Shown: one piece after another, positions 31,715 to 42,070 of the stretch
Numbering within the stretch: position 1 is the first letter of the stretch
Layout of the letters: each line of letters begins with the position of its first letter
NCBI GenBank assembly: GCA_024364805.1
Contig: CM044525.1
Coordinates: 24,306,973 to 24,370,972 of the forward strand
DNA: 64,000 bases
Reading direction: 5' to 3'
DNA from: Euprymna scolopes
Lineage: Eukaryota; Mollusca; Cephalopoda; Sepiida; Sepiolidae
Made by a program: the position numbers and the translations under genes
Notes under the pieces: model-generated
What the model was told of the DNA's origin: nothing
The model's database searches: none
The model's input: the letters and a program-made list of their open reading frames with translations, nothing else

Positions 31715-32200
31715 TTTAAGGTATATGTAATGTAAAGAAAATTATATTCAATTTAAATACTTTAGTGAAATTTAAACAAAATTGTATTGATTTTAAATGT
31801 TTTATAAAATTTAAATATATTGATTTTAAATGTTTAAATTTCATTAAAACATTGATTTTAAATGTTTTGATGAAGTTTAAACATCATATTATATTGATTT
31901 TTTTTAAACAAAAATTATATTGATTTTAACCATTTTGATGAAATTTAAACATAATGGTGTATTGATTTTAAGCGTTTTGATGAAATTCAAGCACAATATT
32001 GTATTGATTTTTAAATGTTTTGATCAAATTTAAGCTACATGTGTAACACATCCAAAATTATATCAGTTCAAAGCATTTCGATGAAATTTAAACCAAAATT
32101 ATATTGACTCTAAACATTTCGATGAAATTTAAATTATATATATGTAACAGACACAGAATGATCCTCTTTCTTAAACATTTTATGAAATTTGAATAAACTT
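31715..32200 (+). repeat. Degenerate minisatellite, ~45-bp units
   Basis: About ten imperfect repeats of 'attatattgattttaaa-gttttgatgaaatttaaac'. Units vary in length and one stretch (31826-31850) is rearranged or inverted ('taaatttcattaaaacattg'). AT-rich throughout; no coding meaning. Confidence 0.75.
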
Positions 32201-32818
32201 AATTCCAGAAAATTAAAACTTTTTAAAATCCATAACTTCAGATATGTAATTTGGATTTTCACATGCTTTTCACTGTATTATTTGATTGCTTGGAATTATA
32301 TTGTAGATATATGTATATTATTATTGAATTATTATAGAATTATTATTATTGAATTATATTGTATTGTAGATATATGTATATCTGTGAACTTAGTAAAGAT
32401 TATGAGGATGTCTTGTCATGATCAGAACCTTGGACAAATATCTATAACATTATAATATAGCAATTACTCATTTTTTTTCTTTACCTGAAAGCTTGTTTGC
32501 TTTTGTTGTGTACCTGTACCAAAATATCAGGTATCGTTTTGTCATTCTATTTGGTGTAAACTGAACCCCCTTATAAAATTCTAGCTGATTAACACACACA
32601 CACACACATTATGATTTCTTTTTGTTCTAATAAGTCATTAATAGAAGAGGCGTTTCTGAATATTAACAAAAATTAGACGGAAACGATTTTCGGAAAGCGA
32701 AGCATTGTTGAGCAACACCAATTTTTAACTATAAAACAATTTAATTTGGAGGATTAATAACCTGTATTAATAAAATTGTGTGTTTACATGCCTATGATCT
32801 CATAGATAATTCCACATT
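32201..32818. other. Non-coding; (AC)n at 32592-32608
   Basis: Begins with 'attattattgaattatta-gaattatta' duplications (32315-32390) and carries a short AC microsatellite. No gene or recognised transposon. Confidence 0.55.
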
Positions 32819-33302
32819 TAGTTATATTTTTTTATTTATTATTTAGTTATATATTTTATTTATTATTTAGTTATATTTTTTATTTATTATTTAGTTATAT
32901 TTTAATTTATTATTTAGTTATATTTTTTATTTATTATTTAGTTATATTTTTTATTCATTATTTAGTTATATTTTTTTATTCATTATTTAGTTATATTTTT
33001 TTATTTATTATTTAGTTATATTTTTATTTATTATTTAGTTATATTTTTTTATTTATTATTTAGTTATATTTTTTATTTATTATTTAGTTATATTTTTTAT
33101 TCATTATTTAGTTATATTTTTTTATTCATTATTTAGTTATATTTTTTTATTTATTATTTAGTTATATTTTTATTTATTATTTAGTTATATTTTTTTATTT
33201 ATTATTTAGTTATATTTTTTATTTATTATTTAGTTATATTTTTTATTTATTATTTAGTTATATTTTTTTATTTATTATTTAGTTATAATTTTTTATTTAT
33301 TA
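32819..33302 (+). repeat. 24-bp minisatellite, 20 units, with a duplicated six-unit block
   Basis: Twenty head-to-tail units of GTTATATT(T)nATTTATTATTTA, differing mainly in the length of the T run (four to seven) and in an ATTCATT variant. Unit order shows that units 6-11 (32941-33086) and units 12-17 (33087-33232) have the same sequence of variants: two CATT units, then T7, T5, T7, T6. A 146-bp block was therefore duplicated recently. The last unit is partial. The units are contiguous, without spacers. Confidence 0.95.
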
Positions 33303-34064
33303 GCATTGATTGACATAAAAATAAATGTAATAGCATAAAATAATTTTAACAAATATAAAAAAAATTCAGTCATGAAATCAAATCCACCATAATGCATCAT
33401 TTTAAATAGCTGACTCTACACCTTTAAATGGATAAACAACCAATTTGCTTTTATTCTTGCCGACAAAACAAGTCTGTTTTTTCCCCTTTCTTTTAGTCCT
33501 TGCTACATTATCATAAATCTGTAGTATTTGTGGACTCTGCATCAACATAGAAATATCAAAATCATATTCATAAATGAAAAAAGCTTGTTTCTGTCCAAAC
33601 AGTCCTCATAATGTTCGGAACATCTTAAGATTACAGCTTAAAGATAGATGTTTTTGACATCTGTCAATTTTTGTCTTAATCTTTCAGTTGACATTCATCA
33701 AAGTCTTTTCTCTTCATAAACTTCTTGATGCTTCTCTATCGATTTTACTCTTTCTTTCACGTTTTCTGTGACGAGTTTAAATAGCTGGATTTCATCACTA
33801 ATTAATAATAAGATTTTAATTTCATTTGTTTTAAATTGATTTTCAATATTTTGGAGGAAGGAGGATTTATTAACTGTCACTTGAAGCATGAGTGCCAATA
33901 GAATTATACAAGTATTTGTGTTTTTATCCAGATTTAGAATGGATATTTTCACATCAAAAATTAACCTAGTGTCAAACTTTTCTCTCAGAGGAAAGCAGAT
34001 AAATAGGAACAATATCTGGTATTGCTATCTTGTTTCTGACGAGATAGATTTCTTCCGTATCACA
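33303..34064. other. Unassigned; includes the weak coding candidate 33698-34012
   Basis: Except for the open frame listed separately, AT-rich sequence with nothing recognised. Confidence 0.45.
33698..34012 (-). CDS. Possible exon or small ORF, product unknown
   Basis: A 104-codon open frame on the minus strand in very AT-rich DNA. Its C-terminal half (about residues 45-104) is rich in Lys, Glu and hydrophobic residues in amphipathic spacing: NIENQFKTNEIKILL, then SDEIQLFKLVTENVKERVKS, then IEKHQEVYEEKRL at the end, which would suit a short helical or coiled-coil tail. The N-terminal half is more hydrophobic and less convincing. It lies just beside the hAT-like MITE and matches no repeat seen here. 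No splice site or promoter decides its limits. It may be chance; I do not recognise a family. Confidence 0.2.
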   Translation of the reverse strand: MFLFICFPLREKFDTRLIFDVKISILNLDKNTNTCIILLALMLQVTVNKSSFLQNIENQFKTNEIKILLLISDEIQLFKLVTENVKERVKSIEKHQEVYEEKRL

Positions 34065-34477
34065 TAGTGATGGGATGATTCTAATATTTTTCCGATTCCA
34101 ATATAATTACTGATTCCGTATTAAATTCTTGATTCCTATACAATTACTGATTCTGATTCTTTATAAATCTCTGAATATTTTTAACTATAAAGTTATTTTT
34201 TCTCCACTTACCATAAAAACACGTTAAATGTACATATGCTTTCTCAAACGTAAAAACACAATCTATAGATTTTAATTTTACTTGAAGTCGGAAATCAATA
34301 AATATTTATTAATTCTACTATTACTATCAGCAGTGCAAGATTTTTTGTTTTAAGCAAAATCAGATAAAAAAGAGAATTAAAGCAATCGTTTTTGGCATTA
34401 GAAAAAAGACAAATTTTTCTGATTCCGATACCCCCCCCCCTCAAATTCCATTTTTTCTGATTCTCGATTCAGATTAA
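34065..34477 (-). mobile_element. hAT-like MITE, copy 4, cut by a LINE
   Basis: Starts at a clear terminus (TAGTGATGGGATGATTCTAA) and runs in the reverse order of copy 1 ('ttctttataaatctctgaatattt', 'ctttctcaaacgtaaaaacaca', 'aataaatatttatt', 'tttttggcatt', 'ctgattccgatac', 'ttctcgattcagattaa'). It stops at ATTAA, exactly where the other copies continue with the last 14 or so bases, and a LINE poly(A) tail begins. The remaining tip was not found beyond the LINE. Confidence 0.8.
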
Positions 34478-34617
34478 TTTTTTTTTTTTTTTACATGGAG
34501 GTCACCACTTATCAAGGCTCAGAGGCCACTCGGGGATAAGGGTTATTGCGTGTACAGTAATCAATGAGATAGTATTGTAGTAATCATTAGTATTGGAGAA
34601 TTGATAGAGTGTCTTAC

Positions 34618-36297
34618 TTAAGGGGGTGGTTTGTCAGGAATTTGTTTATGTTGGACATCCAAGTTGTAGTCAGGTGGGAAACAGGCAAACGGAAGAGAGT
34701 TCCACAGTCGTGCACTTCTGGGAAAGAAGCTCTGCTCATGGAATCTACGTTTGGATTTAGGTTCAGATAAAGAGTGGGGAAAATTATTGACAGTAGTTTC
34801 AGCTAGACGGGTGTTTCTCGTGAAAGATTGGTGAGGGGGGACCAGAGATCGGAGCTCAGATGAGCACTTGCCATGGAAATAATGATAAAACAAAGACAGG
34901 CTCTCAACGTCTCTTCTGTGGGAGAGAGGCTGCAGGGAAGAGAAAAGGGCATCCCTCACTAAGCTACAAAGTCTATTTTGTACTCTGTCAAGGCAGGATA
35001 GGCTGTTTTTAGCAGCTCCTGCCCAGATGTGGCAACAGTACTCCATCCTTGGACGTGCTTGGCTTTTATACAGATAGAGAATTGCATCAGTAGTGAGATA
35101 TCTTCTGGAGCGGTAGAAGGATCCCACCATTTTCCCAGCGTCCCTGGCAACAGATTTGATGTACGTGTTCCATTTCAGATCAGGAGTAAAGGTCAAACCC
35201 AGAAGCTTGTCAAAACATGGAGCCTCTCCAAGATGAGAGCCATCCATTTCAATTGATGCCAGATGGGGATCAGATCGTTGATGATGTAAAGATAGAAGCT
35301 TGGTTTTAGATGTATTAAAAGTGACCAGCCACCTCTTCCCCCGCTGTACCACACACTCAAGATCAGAGGAGAGAGAATTAGAGAGAACTTTGTCATTTAT
35401 GGCCTTTGATGTGTTGCCATAGATGTCAACGACTGATTTAAGTATGTGTTTTGGGAGATCATTGATGTAGATCAGGAAGAGAGTTGGGTCCAGTATGGAC
35501 CCCTGAGGGACTCCAGCATTAATACAGTGGGCCTCTGATTTCTGCCCATCAACCACTACTCTTATGAACTTATTGGAAAGAAATGATTTAATGATTAAGA
35601 AAACATTTCCAGTAATACCGTAGCTGGAAATCTTGTGAAGTAGGCCCTTATGCTATACTTTATCGAAGGCCTTCAATATGTCAAGAGCAATTGCCCTGGA
35701 AAGGAAACCTTTGTCAAGAGATTCATTAATCCTATGAGATATAACCGTTAGCACATCTGCTCTAGATCTTGCAGAGCGGAAATCATATTGTGTGTCACTA
35801 AGAAGGTTGCTTCTGCTGAGGTGGTTGATTACTTCTTTATTTAATATGGATTCCAACAACTTACTCATGACACACAGGAGACTTATTGGTCTGTACTGAG
35901 AGGGAGATGACTTTTCACCTGAATTCGTAAATACAGGGCATACTGATGAGGTTTTCCAGGGTGTTGGAAAGCACTTCTCCTTAAGGCAATGCTTAAACAG
36001 TTTTGTAAGTATGGGGGCAAGTTCTGGTTGGAGCTTTTTCAGCACTATAACTGGAATGCCGTCAGGGCTAGTTGCTTTACTGGAATCAAGGTTCTTGATT
36101 AGCTTGGCGACCTCATGCACAGATATTTGTATGTTGCGTAGCGTGTTATCCTTATAGGAGGAAATACGGGGAGTTGATGGCCTTCGTCGCATAGATAGGG
36201 TAGAATTAGCTGCAAAGTTCTTGGCAAATAGTCTGGCTTTGTCTGATGCTGACGAGATGACCTCAGGTCCATTGATGATAGTTGGGATAAAACGCAC
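34618..36297 (-). pseudogene. LINE reverse transcriptase and C-terminal domain
   Basis: 560 codons in one frame with a single internal stop at 35653-35655 (in the FDKV-x-HKGLL region, where a Trp codon would be expected). In order: PDGIPVIVLKK, YRPISLLCVMSKLLES, motif A IALDILKAFDKV, motif B GVPQGSILDPTLFLIYINDL, then at motif C DIYGNTSK in place of the usual YADD-T. The two catalytic aspartates are therefore gone. Next come KLLGLTFTPDLKW (thumb), ARPRMEYCCHIWAG, LSHRRDVESLSLFYHYFHG and SFFPRSARLWNSLP before the stop. The length and motif order fit jockey/CR1-type ORF2 proteins. It cannot be active as it stands. Confidence 0.9.
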
Positions 36298-36710
36298 GCT
36301 TCTGTTCAGGATCCTGTTTGCTATTTGCCAAAACTGGTGGGAACTAAGCCGCTGCTCAGCTACTTTGGATTTAACAGACTAAGCATATAGCTCTCTTACA
36401 TTTTTTATTACTCTTTTACAGTGGTTGCTGGCGTTCCTGAAAGCAGCTTTAGTCTCAGTACATCTATTACGTTGGTAGCTATGGATAAAGTGATTTCTGT
36501 GCGTGATGGCAGCTAGCACATTCTGGGGAGAACCATGGCTGGCTGTTGAGATTTTGTTGGAATTTTTTTGGATGGTATGAATCGGTCTATGCCTACAATT
36601 AACCATTCGGTCAGGTGTGATACTATAGAGGATACATCCTTTTTAAACATGGAATGCAGAGGTAGATCAGATATGAATATACGGAAGCTATCCCAGTCAG
36701 TCATAGAGTA

Positions 36711-37361
36711 TCAATATACAGTACGGTAGAGAGGTACGTCTGAAGACTTATTACATTTCATTTTTATCTTAACTGCTACAACAGAGTGGTCGGAGGATCC
36801 CAGAGGAGATAGAACGGAACATGAACATATTTCAGGGGAAGTTGTGAGCAAAATGTCTAGAAGGCTTGCATACTGACTGGTAGTATCGGGCACACGGGTG
36901 GGTTCGTGAACAATCTGAGTGAGGTCATAGGCAGTGGCAAAATCATTACAGAAAATCCCCTCGTCATCGTTCTTATTTGAGTGGGTCAGCCATTCCACAT
37001 TATGGATATTGAAGTCACCGCAACTGTGAATGTTAGCCGAAGGATGAGCAGACAGGATGTGGTCAATTTTCTCAGATATGCTCGTAAAGATAGTAACCCC
37101 ACTGTTGTGGGGGCGATAGAGTTCAAATATAAATGCAGTGGTGTAAGCTAGTGCAACCCGGAAGCACATATAAGGTAAATTAGGGTCTTCTCTGGAGATA
37201 TTCCTACCACATGGAAAGCCATCTTTAATGTAGGCACATATTCCATGCCCATGGCGATCTTGGGGGTCAGATTTAGATGTTAAATTAGAGTATCCTTTAA
37301 TTATGAATTCATCTAGAGAGGTGGTTGGCCCTATGCCAGTTTCACTTAGAAAGAATATGTC
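36711..37361 (-). pseudogene. LINE AP-type endonuclease domain
   Basis: 217 codons open on the minus strand, continuing upstream past a stop at 37362-37364 into NIRGLRSNLPEVETQLQ, the usual start of the domain. Motifs: DIFFLSETGI (metal-binding Glu), YSNLTSKSDPQDRHGHG, ELYRPHNSG, CGDFNIHNVEW (Asp and Asn of the active site), LLDILLTTSPE and SPLGSSDHSVV (catalytic Asp-His). All expected catalytic residues are visible. The domain nicks target DNA to start target-primed reverse transcription. It is separated from the reverse transcriptase by a frame-damaged linker (36298-36710, with SFRIFISDLP and KSQQP pieces). Confidence 0.9.
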
Positions 37362-37579
37362 CTATTTCGTCTCCTGTAATTGGGTTTCAACCTCTGGAAG
37401 GTTGGAACGTAGACCCCTGATGTTGGAGACCTGGTAGTAGCGGTCTACGTTGGAGGATGGGGTTCTAGGTTTAACACTAGTATCGCTGGAGCCTCATTCA
37501 GTGCCAACGTGACATATATGGGCATAAGACTGAGGACAGAATTGATACATTGTTTTTTTCACTCTTTTGTACTCTTGGA

Positions 37580-38025
37580 TGGGATAATTGCGCTAACACA
37601 CTGGTTCTCGTTAGATCAGTGAAGTTAAGCAACATAGAGCCTGATCAGTACCAGATGGTTGACCATTTAGAAATACTAGGTACTGTCCTAATTTTCTCAT
37701 GATTATAATATATGTCTGGTGACGCTTGTGAATTTGATATTCCTTGTCGAGAAGAAAGTGGATCTGAAGTTTACTTCTGGCAGCCTCATAAATCTTGCTT
37801 CCCTTGTTTTGTCTTTGAATGATGTTTCTGGTAAAGGGGGAAGAATTGCTGTTTTCTGTGCTGGAATCTATCTATCTAACAACTTATTGTTAATTTTTTT
37901 AATTTTTAATTAGTATTTTTCCTTTTATGTTTTTTTTTTTTTTTTTCTTAGCGCTTTACATCAAGTGGTTTCATGCCTTGTCTGGAATGATTTTCATTTA
38001 GACAAATAAAAAATTAAAAAAACAC
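37580..38025 (+). mobile_element. 5S-rRNA-headed SINE, copy C (body type 1, most complete)
   Basis: Head 37590-37690: 'taacacactggttctcgttag', 'atcagtgaagttaagcaaca', 'gcctgatcagtaccagatgg', 'ttgaccatttagaaatacta', in 5S rRNA order. Body: 'gtctggtgacgcttgtgaatttgatattcc', 'agtggatctgaagtttacttctggcagcc'. Then a poly(T) stretch and the tail 'ctttacatcaagtggtttcatgccttgtctgga', closing in an A-rich end ('acaaataaaaaattaaaaaa'). About 440 bp. The head keeps the internal promoter region of 5S genes. A target duplication was not found. Confidence 0.8.
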
Positions 38026-38384
38026 TTTCTCCTCTAGCTCTTACCAATTTGGTTTTCTTACTCTGGAAACATGATTTTTGCATATCTTCTAGTCATTCCT
38101 TCTGGTTTCTATTTCTTGTGTGATGTTATCTTTAAACTTTTTTTACAAGCTCTTGGTTTGCCAATATAAACCACTGATATAGTATGATGTACCTGTAAGA
38201 AATTAAAACACTCAAATTGCTAAAATTTGGAGATCTTCACATCCAATTCACTTGGAAATTTGCTATCCAAAAATCTGCACATACCATTTGCAAAATGTGG
38301 CAAAGCTTCATACTGTTAAAACATATCTGACAAAATTGCTAATAGTATGTTATCTTGTCGAGATATGTGGAATGGCATGTTGGT
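38026..38384. other. Non-coding, no recognised element
   Basis: AT-rich, nothing recognised. Confidence 0.5.
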
Positions 38385-38490
38385 AATATGATTTTTTTAA
38401 TTGCATTTTCATCCAAAACAAAGCAAAGCACAGTGTCACTTTGATGCAGGGGCTACTATCGGAGACATAATTTGCAGGGATGTTATTCTT
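38385..38490 (-). mobile_element. LINE (second subfamily) 3'-tail fragment
   Basis: In reverse this resembles the tail of the LINE at 21573-21970: 'gcaggggctactatcggagacataatttgcaggg' matches 'gtagggggctactatcagggacataagttacaggg' (compared in pieces), with a short T run at 38392-38398 as the poly(A) relic. The ORF2 C-terminus expected upstream could not be followed. Confidence 0.5.
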
Positions 38491-39321
38491 ATTTTCTTCA
38501 AACAAAGGGAATATCTCTTAGGTGGTTTGACTGTGGTCAGAGATATTTTCAGTTCTCTGTGCCCTCCTCTTTCCTTGTCCAGGCATCTGACAACTGCATA
38601 TCTATCATTTACATGTGCCAACAAAACATGCTGCATAGTACATGTTTACAAATTCATTCAATATCACTCAGTAGGACATGTGGTTTCATCTGTCTTTGTT
38701 GTACAAATCATTACCAAATAATACTCCATAGGATGATCCATGTGTCATCTATTTTGTATTAAATGCACTTTATATTTGGACGAAGATGATTGTAAGACAA
38801 AATATGACGAATAGAACATCTTGATACACTCTTTTCCTGTGACACGGTGCGGATTGTACTGGATGCACTTTGTATGTGTATCAATACAGTGAGGTCTAAG
38901 GTTCTTTCCTCCATGGTCTCTCTGCAATCTCTGGCTGGCACTGGCATTATTTTGGAGGACATGGAAGTCATTTGTATGTATTTAGGTCCACCATTATTCT
39001 TTGCGGACAGTGTGGTGGAGTTTGATTATCTAGTTGGGGCTACTAGATCTGTCTTTGTGCATTTCCAATAGTTTGTGTGGTGGGCATCAGAAGATCTTAA
39101 TATCAACTGAGTCATGTCTACCAATCTGTCTATTTAATCCTTTTCTATGATAGCGAGACATGACCAATGAGGATGGTCAGTCAGTGGAAGTTGGAAGATT
39201 TTGCATTTTAACACCTGGTGATGCTCGGGACAAATCTTGATCTATGCCTCCTAAAATGAAAGCATAAGATTTAAAATATCAGAAAATATTATGAATCATA
39301 AACATGAAAAAAAAACATACA
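38491..39321. other. Unassigned, several decayed open frames
   Basis: Less AT-rich than its surroundings, with overlapping frames of 60-106 codons on both strands, which suggests a decayed coding element. On the minus strand near 38762-38880 the reading STIRTVSQEKSVSRCSIRHIL faintly resembles the helix-turn-helix of mariner-type transposases. This is too weak to call. The first bases of the ORF at 27763 resemble 39165-39210. Confidence 0.35.
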
Positions 39322-39702
39322 TCTTTAATATAGATCTCATCTGTCTGTTTAAATGTATGTATGTATGTTTGTATGTCTGCCTAAAACTTTCGACAGAGGC
39401 AGCAGATTTTCACAAGATTGGTATCCTTTTGAAGCTTGACCCTTTGGATGACAAATATCGAAAAATTGGCTAAAAGCATTAATTTCTTCACCCTCAACTG
39501 GACATTTTTATACAAGGAGGGGTTGCTTTCTTTGCTGATATTTTTGAAAGTCATTCCCTCTTTTCGATTACCTAGCCTTAATTTAAACCTTCCCTACTTC
39601 TGGTTTTGCGATGTATGCTACAGCAAAGATATCACTTTTTTTTTTTTTTTTTTCCACATACTTTTTCTCCTTCACGGTACGAGTTCGAGCCTGCCTACTA
39701 CC

Positions 39703-39738
<36 letters not shown>

Positions 39739-39884
39739 CAACCAACACTCTTACACACACCTCCACTTTCTTTTCTACCTTCGCGTCATGGGTTCGAACC
39801 TGCCTGCCTACTACAACTTTTTTTTTTTTTTTTGGCTTAACACACACTTACAAACATCTGGGCAACGTCAGGCATCCAGGCTAC
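39322..39884 (+). mobile_element. Non-autonomous Helitron, short form with expanded T runs
   Basis: Starts A|TCTTTAATATAGATCTCATC, continues 'ctgtctgtttaaatgtatg', 'tctgcctaaaactttcgacag', 'tcaactggacatttt', and ends 'caaacatctgggcaacgtc-aggcatccaggctac'. The terminus reads CTAC where intact copies have CTAG. Three T runs (39637-39652, 39706-39735, 39820-39833) are longer than in the other copies and make long Phe-rich spurious frames. Confidence 0.7.
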
Positions 39885-40374
39885 AATATACATAAAATAA
39901 AGAATTTATTTGATTTAACAAAGATGAGAATGTAAGGAAGGATATATTTTGGCACAAGTAATGGTATCAAACTCTTTTAAACAAAAAATAGCTAAAAATA
40001 ACTACCACCGATGGAATTGTTTAATAAATTCACACTCCTTTCTTAGTAAAAAGAAAAACTGTTGGACATTGATAACTAAAACTTGGTGGGCAAGTCAGCC
40101 ATAAACTAATGTCTATTTGTACCAAATATGGTTAGATTGCAGAAAATTATGTGGATTATGTTTTTTTTAACAATTTCCTGGGTGGCATTAATTTTTTTTT
40201 TTTTTTTTTGATGGAGGTCACTTTGAACCATCATCTCAAGTATTGCTACAAGTAATATTATAAAGAGATAAAAAAAAAGAACAAACCAAGTTATTGATTT
40301 TTTTTATCTCTCCGTTTCATTGGAATACTATATTTCCATTATTCTCATCAAGTAATATTATGTACTAGCAATGG
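39885..40374. other. Non-coding, no recognised element
   Basis: Poly(T) at 40191-40209 followed by 'gatggaggtcactttgaacc' may be the edge of a LINE 3' tail (compare 'acatggaggtcaccactt' at 34493), but the match ends within 12 bases. Confidence 0.45.
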
Positions 40375-40834
40375 GTTTCCGGCGTTACCCGGGTGTTTGG
40401 AGGTGTATGCTGAGCAACCCTCCCCCCCAAAAAAAAACGGTAATTTTTTTAAACTTTGATCCCTATTATGACCCCTTAATATTTATTGTTTTGGGCTCAA
40501 ATCAAGTTATTAAGTTAGATCCATGTCCAAGGAACCAATATCTAAAATGTCAAGTGTTTAGACCCAAAATTGTCGGAGGAGTTTGGGAGAGTTCTCAATG
40601 GTCAAATCGTTGAACTTTGACCTCTTAACAGCGAAATTTATGGCCGAAAACTGATTAAGAAGATTTTCCCAAATCTACATACCCCTTATGTCAAAACCCG
40701 ATCACATCGATTTTCCCAAATCTCAGTACCCTGTATATCAAATTTGTCTGTAGACTAAACATTGACAGAGTTATTGCATAGGGAAATGTACAGACACACA
40801 CACACAGACACATTCGCTTTTATAGATATATAGA
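40375..40834 (-). mobile_element. Non-autonomous Helitron, long form with internal deletion
   Basis: Minus strand: starts A|TCTATATATCTATAAAAGCG (40834), has the 5' module ('acaataactctgtcaat', 'aactcctccgacaattttgg') and jumps to the 3' end (hairpin CCGGGTAACGCCGG, then GCTAG|T at 40375-40378). At 460 bp it lacks most of the middle found in 26128-27013. Ends and the A-T target are intact. Confidence 0.7.
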
Positions 40835-40917
40835 TATATGTGCATAAAGTACACCATATTTTATAAAATGAAAATCATGTAGACAGAATGTATGAAAGAC
40901 AATGGAAAATCAGGAAT

Positions 40918-41702
40918 AATCTCTACTATGATATAAAAGGAACCTTGTGTCTGTGTGTCTGTGAGTTTGTTCCCTATGGACTCGAAAACAGCTGAGCCAA
41001 TTTTTTATGAAATTTCACATGAAAGTACTTTATGTGCATGACAGTGTTCTTAGATAGGTTTTATATCAGAATGTCTTTGATAATTATGGATAATTGAAAT
41101 AATCTGATAAAAGAAGAAACAGGCGATTTTATGAAAATTAACACATTACAGTCTGACATCACAAGTGCATTTGAGAAGTTTTATTATCACACAAGCCGAA
41201 AAGCTCGACATATAAAATTGACAGTATCTTCTTTGATATGACAGGGGCACGTTCAAAATGAATGTTTCTGTTTAAAGCACAATTGCATCATAATACTTGA
41301 TTTTTATATTTTGAACTTAAATTCAAGCCATTATCACTGCGCAAGCAGTAAGGCCAGGTATATAAAATCAACAGTAGGTTCTTTGATATGACGAGTGAAT
41401 GTTTCTGATTAGAGCACAATTGAAGCATGATACTTAATTTTGTATTTTAAACTTTAATTCAAGCCATTATATATTAAAAATAATTGCATAAAATCAACAG
41501 TAGGTTCTCTACAGTGCAATGTAGATTACAATGCATTGTGGACTAAGTCCCTGCGAGGAGGCATGTGAAGCTTTGTCCTGATGCACCAACTAGAGCAGGC
41601 AATCAATCGATTTCACTGATTTCGATGAAAATAGAAGTATGGGAGTGTGAAACATTTGATGATCATCATTCAATCTCTGGCAATGTCAGGTCTCCCTGCT
41701 AG
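40918..41702 (+). mobile_element. Helitron-like element of a second family
   Basis: Begins A|TCTCTACTATGATATAAAAG, then 'gtctgtgtgtctgtgagtttg', 'tatggactcgaaaacagctgagcc', 'atgaaatttcacatgaaagt', and ends 'ttcaatctctggcaatgtcagg-tctccctgCTAG|T' at 41699-41702. The 3' hairpin has decayed to CTGGCAATGTCAG. Inside, a ~150-bp unit ('tttctg-tta-agcacaattg-a-cat-atactt' to 'aattcaagccattat...aaaatcaacagtaggttct') is tandemly repeated, with a partial third copy. No coding sequence. Family assignment rests on the ends. Confidence 0.5.
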
Positions 41703-41734
41703 TGTGTGTGTGTGTGTATATATATATATTTATA

Positions 41735-41905
41735 TATAAAGTGTGTGAAACGGTCTCTACCAAACTACTTCGTTAATTTTTGGTCTACACACCTGAAGCT
41801 TAATATATAGGGTATTCAGACCTGTTGAACAAATTTGATTTGGTTTTTAGTTGGTAAAAATAGCTGCTAATGGGTCAAAATGACAAAATTCGAACTTGGG
41901 AGGCG
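41735..41905 (+). mobile_element. Helitron 5'-module fragment
   Basis: 'tatataaagtgtgtgaaac', 'gtctctaccaaactacttcg-ttaatttttggtctacacac', 'tatagggtattcagacctg', 'ggtcaaaatgacaaaattc' follow the order of the 5' module of the long Helitron form (complement of 57040-57219). Truncated at its 3' side; no CTAG end. Confidence 0.55.
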
Positions 41906-41954
41906 TAAGTCAACTACGTATGCACAAATATACATTTATATGTAAAACTGCATT

Positions 41955-42070
41955 AATTTATACAATGGCTCAAATGACTTGGCTCAAATAGCCAATACTG
42001 CTTGAAAGCTAAATGTTTTGGCTTCGATTCTCACTGATAGCACTTAAGTTATATTAAAAAAAAAAAAAAA
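41955..42070 (+). mobile_element. tRNA-headed SINE remnant with poly(A)
   Basis: 'acttggctcaaatagccaat' (A-box-like), 'tgcttgaaagctaaatgttt' and 'ttggcttcgattctcactga' (B-box-like, GCTTCGATTC) lie in tRNA order and spacing. A poly(A) tract follows at 42056-42071. A true tRNA is unlikely because the arms do not pair well. Confidence 0.55.

Larger units (their letters stand above)
34478..37560 (-). mobile_element. Jockey/CR1-like non-LTR retrotransposon (LINE), 5'-truncated, inactive
   Basis: The largest element here, read on the minus strand: an AP-type endonuclease, a linker, a reverse transcriptase, a C-terminal domain, a ~120-bp 3' UTR and a 15-nt poly(A) (T run 34478-34492). Just upstream of the endonuclease a Cys/His-containing stretch (QFCPQSYAHICHVGTE) ending in a stop may be the end of ORF1 or the start of ORF2. 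The 5' end is lost; 5S-headed SINE copy C begins about 20 bp away. At least one stop in each domain and frame changes in the linker (36298-36710) make it a fossil. The 3' tail occurs in several other places. Its insertion cut hAT-like MITE copy 4, so it is younger than that MITE. Confidence 0.85.

Noticed and set aside
32819-33302. Regular 24-bp units resembling a CRISPR array
   Set aside because: The units are contiguous with no unique spacers, vary in T-run length and lie in an animal genome. It is a minisatellite.
38759-38971. Helix-turn-helix of a mariner transposase on the minus strand
   Set aside because: The resemblance covers about 20 residues only, no inverted ends surround it, and no catalytic domain follows.
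39780-39810. GGTTCGAACC resembling a tRNA B box
   Set aside because: It is palindromic and lies inside a Helitron copy; no A box stands at the right distance, and other copies lack the motif.
39436-39935. Long Phe-rich frames in three overlapping readings
   Set aside because: They come from expanded T runs inside a non-autonomous Helitron and change length with each homopolymer.
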